A DNA stretch of 14,627 nucleotides from Helicobacteraceae bacterium (GTDB lineage: Bacteria > Campylobacterota > Campylobacteria > Campylobacterales > SZUA-545): contig JAABTA010000004.1 of NCBI GenBank assembly GCA_011390075.1, positions 1 to 14,627 on the forward strand, in the 5' to 3' direction. The notes beneath the pieces were generated by a model. That model was not told where the DNA came from. It saw nothing but the letters and a program-made list of their open reading frames with translations, and made no database searches. Below, piece after piece: positions 13,812 through 14,627 of this stretch; positions within the stretch are counted from its first letter, which is position 1, and each line of letters opens with the position of its first letter. The translations under genes were made by a program, and so were the position numbers.

Positions 13812-14256
13812 TCTCTTCTAACCTCTCTTCAATTCTAGCTAAAAGATACTCTAAGAAGTTAAGAGTTAGGTCGAGTTTTGCTTCTATGCTTTGATTATTT
13901 GGAGACTGGAACCCTTCAAAGATAACCAAAAGTCGTTCTCTAAGTCCTGAGAGAAAAAGCTCCTCTTCATGAACAAAATTCTCTTTAGGGGTAGCACTCT
14001 CTATCTCCCCTTTGTGCTGAATATGCTCAAAGGCACTATCAACTTCTGGCTCTAAAAAAGCCTCTTGATTTTGAATGTTTTTCTCTTTTTCGATAGCTTT
14101 TTCCGCAGCATCAATTACACGGTTTAAGTTCTCATCCTCTGTAAAGATACTTTGGATCTCTTTTACTTTTGCCTCTTGTTCTTGACGCTTTTCGTCGCTA
14201 TTTTCATTTTTGGCAATTTCTCCTAAAACCTCTTGCACAAGATCTTTTAATTCCAC
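13795..14256 (-). CDS. CiaD-like domain protein
   Basis: A 153-residue acidic, helical cytoplasmic protein with no membrane segment. The start is taken as GTG at 14256, giving MELKDLVQEVLGEIA, which matches the usual beginning of the family; an upstream TTG at 14268 would add four residues. The N-terminal third is Glu/Lys-rich coiled coil, and the conserved C-terminal part is about 110-150 (ELFLSGLRERLLVIFEGFQS ... LTLNFLEYLLARIEERL). In Campylobacter jejuni the related CiaD (Cj0788) lies directly before cca (Cj0789) and purU (Cj0790) and is an effector of host-cell invasion; its presence in free-living relatives suggests an older housekeeping role. It overlaps the TPR gene by 10 nt and the cca start by 17 nt. 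The family name is recalled from gene order and sequence, not searched. Confidence 0.8.
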   Translation of the reverse strand: MELKDLVQEVLGEIAKNENSDEKRQEQEAKVKEIQSIFTEDENLNRVIDAAEKAIEKEKNIQNQEAFLEPEVDSAFEHIQHKGEIESATPKENFVHEEELFLSGLRERLLVIFEGFQSPNNQSIEAKLDLTLNFLEYLLARIEERLEEIDSKK

Positions 14257-14492
14257 TTTACCAACCAATTTTCAAATTTTTTAAACTCCTCTTCGGAGCT
14301 CATTTTAATAAAATAACTGACCATCTTTTTATTGGCACCTAAAAAGACCTGCCTCTCTCCAGAGAGTCTTCGTACAGCAATTTTTGCTTCTTTATTTTCT
14401 GGGTCATGTTTAATAACCTCTTGATAGATCTCAAGTGCATCTTTTCTATGCCCTTGATCCTCATAGAGTCTAGCTAAAGTAACCGTTGCCAT
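14247..14492 (-). CDS. Small TPR-repeat protein
   Basis: An 81-residue protein with one tetratricopeptide repeat near the N terminus: ATVTLARLYEDQGHRKDALEIYQEVIKHDPENKEAKIAVRRL (2-44) shows the A/L..Y...G...A...Y......P pattern, and a second incomplete unit follows. The C-terminal part (SYFIKMSSEEEFKKFENWLVKWN) is helical and ends in an amphipathic, Trp-rich helix. No signal peptide. TPR units bind other proteins; the partner is unknown. The ATG at 14492 overlaps the leuB stop by one base (TAATG), so it is coupled to leuB, and its end overlaps the CiaD-like gene by 10 nt. A small TPR gene after leuB is, I believe, a common arrangement in Campylobacterota. Confidence 0.85.
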   Translation of the reverse strand: MATVTLARLYEDQGHRKDALEIYQEVIKHDPENKEAKIAVRRLSGERQVFLGANKKMVSYFIKMSSEEEFKKFENWLVKWN

Positions 14493-14627
14493 TACGCTTT
14501 TGAAACATAATCAGCAATAATGCTACCCATCTCACTGGTAGAACAGATTGTCTTGGCACCAAAAGAGGCGAGATCTTTAGTTCTATAGCCATCTTTAAGC
14601 GTTTGCACTACTGCTTGCTCAATGAGT
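14492..14627 (-). CDS. leuB: 3-isopropylmalate dehydrogenase LeuB, C-terminal end (cut by window edge)
   Basis: The last 44 residues are visible: LIEQAVVQTLKDGYRTKDLASF, then TICSTSEMGSIIADYVSKA. The GYRTxDL and TxEMG features are those at the C terminus of isopropylmalate and isocitrate dehydrogenases, and the order leuB, TPR, CiaD-like, cca supports LeuB, the NAD-dependent oxidative decarboxylation step of leucine synthesis. The catalytic part lies outside the window. A related isocitrate or homoisocitrate dehydrogenase cannot be excluded from this piece. The stop TAA (14494-14492) shares one base with the TPR start. Confidence 0.75.
   Translation of the reverse strand, partial: LIEQAVVQTLKDGYRTKDLASFGAKTICSTSEMGSIIADYVSKA

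Overview
The window looks like a chromosomal piece of a Campylobacterota (Epsilonproteobacteria) genome. It is AT-rich, genes are tightly packed with many overlaps, TTG and GTG starts are common, and there is a leuB / TPR protein / CiaD-like / cca / purU run of the kind known from Campylobacter and its sulfur-oxidising relatives. No rRNA, tRNA or CRISPR array was seen.

Region 1 (1-7019) is a respiratory and signalling island built around two divergent operons that share the 149-nt region 3046-3194. The leftward operon encodes a monoheme cytochrome of the SHP/DUF1924 family, a small periplasmic Spy/CpxP-like (LTxxQ) protein, an OmpR-type response regulator, a sensor histidine kinase and, 21 nt further on, the N-terminal part of a SulP anion transporter cut by the window edge. 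The rightward operon encodes a b561-type cytochrome b, a small four-helix membrane protein with a histidine at the start of each helix, a diheme cytochrome c (DHC family), a membrane HD-GYP protein and a second b561-type cytochrome. SHP, DHC and cytochrome b are a known partnership in other proteobacteria. Here a metal/stress-sensor-like protein, a two-component system and a probable c-di-GMP phosphodiesterase are built into the same locus. The shared upstream region carries 11-bp-spaced direct repeats and a perfect 10-bp inverted repeat, which are good operator candidates. A strong hairpin at 6995-7019 closes the operon.

Region 2 (7020-8000) holds a leftward class I cytochrome c with its own promoter candidate, an AT-rich spacer, and a rightward small gene of the DUF6172 type whose stop codon overlaps the stop of the next, convergent gene.

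Region 3 (7997-14627) reads leftward throughout: leuB (3' end), TPR protein, CiaD-like protein, cca, purU, a SAM methyltransferase, an ATP-grasp ligase and an unrecognised 652-residue protein. The last has a papain-like catalytic pattern (Gln389, Cys395, His553, Asn574) after a long helical N-terminal region. The ATP-grasp / papain-like pair is the best candidate for an undescribed system: possibly amide-bond formation and its hydrolysis or transfer. Just upstream of the pair is a 47-nt insert with a GGGTCAGACCC palindrome, flanked by a 14-bp duplication of the end of the methyltransferase gene, which looks like the footprint of a small mobile element.

Across the window the palindrome AGATCT occurs about 40 times by eye, against about 5 expected from composition.
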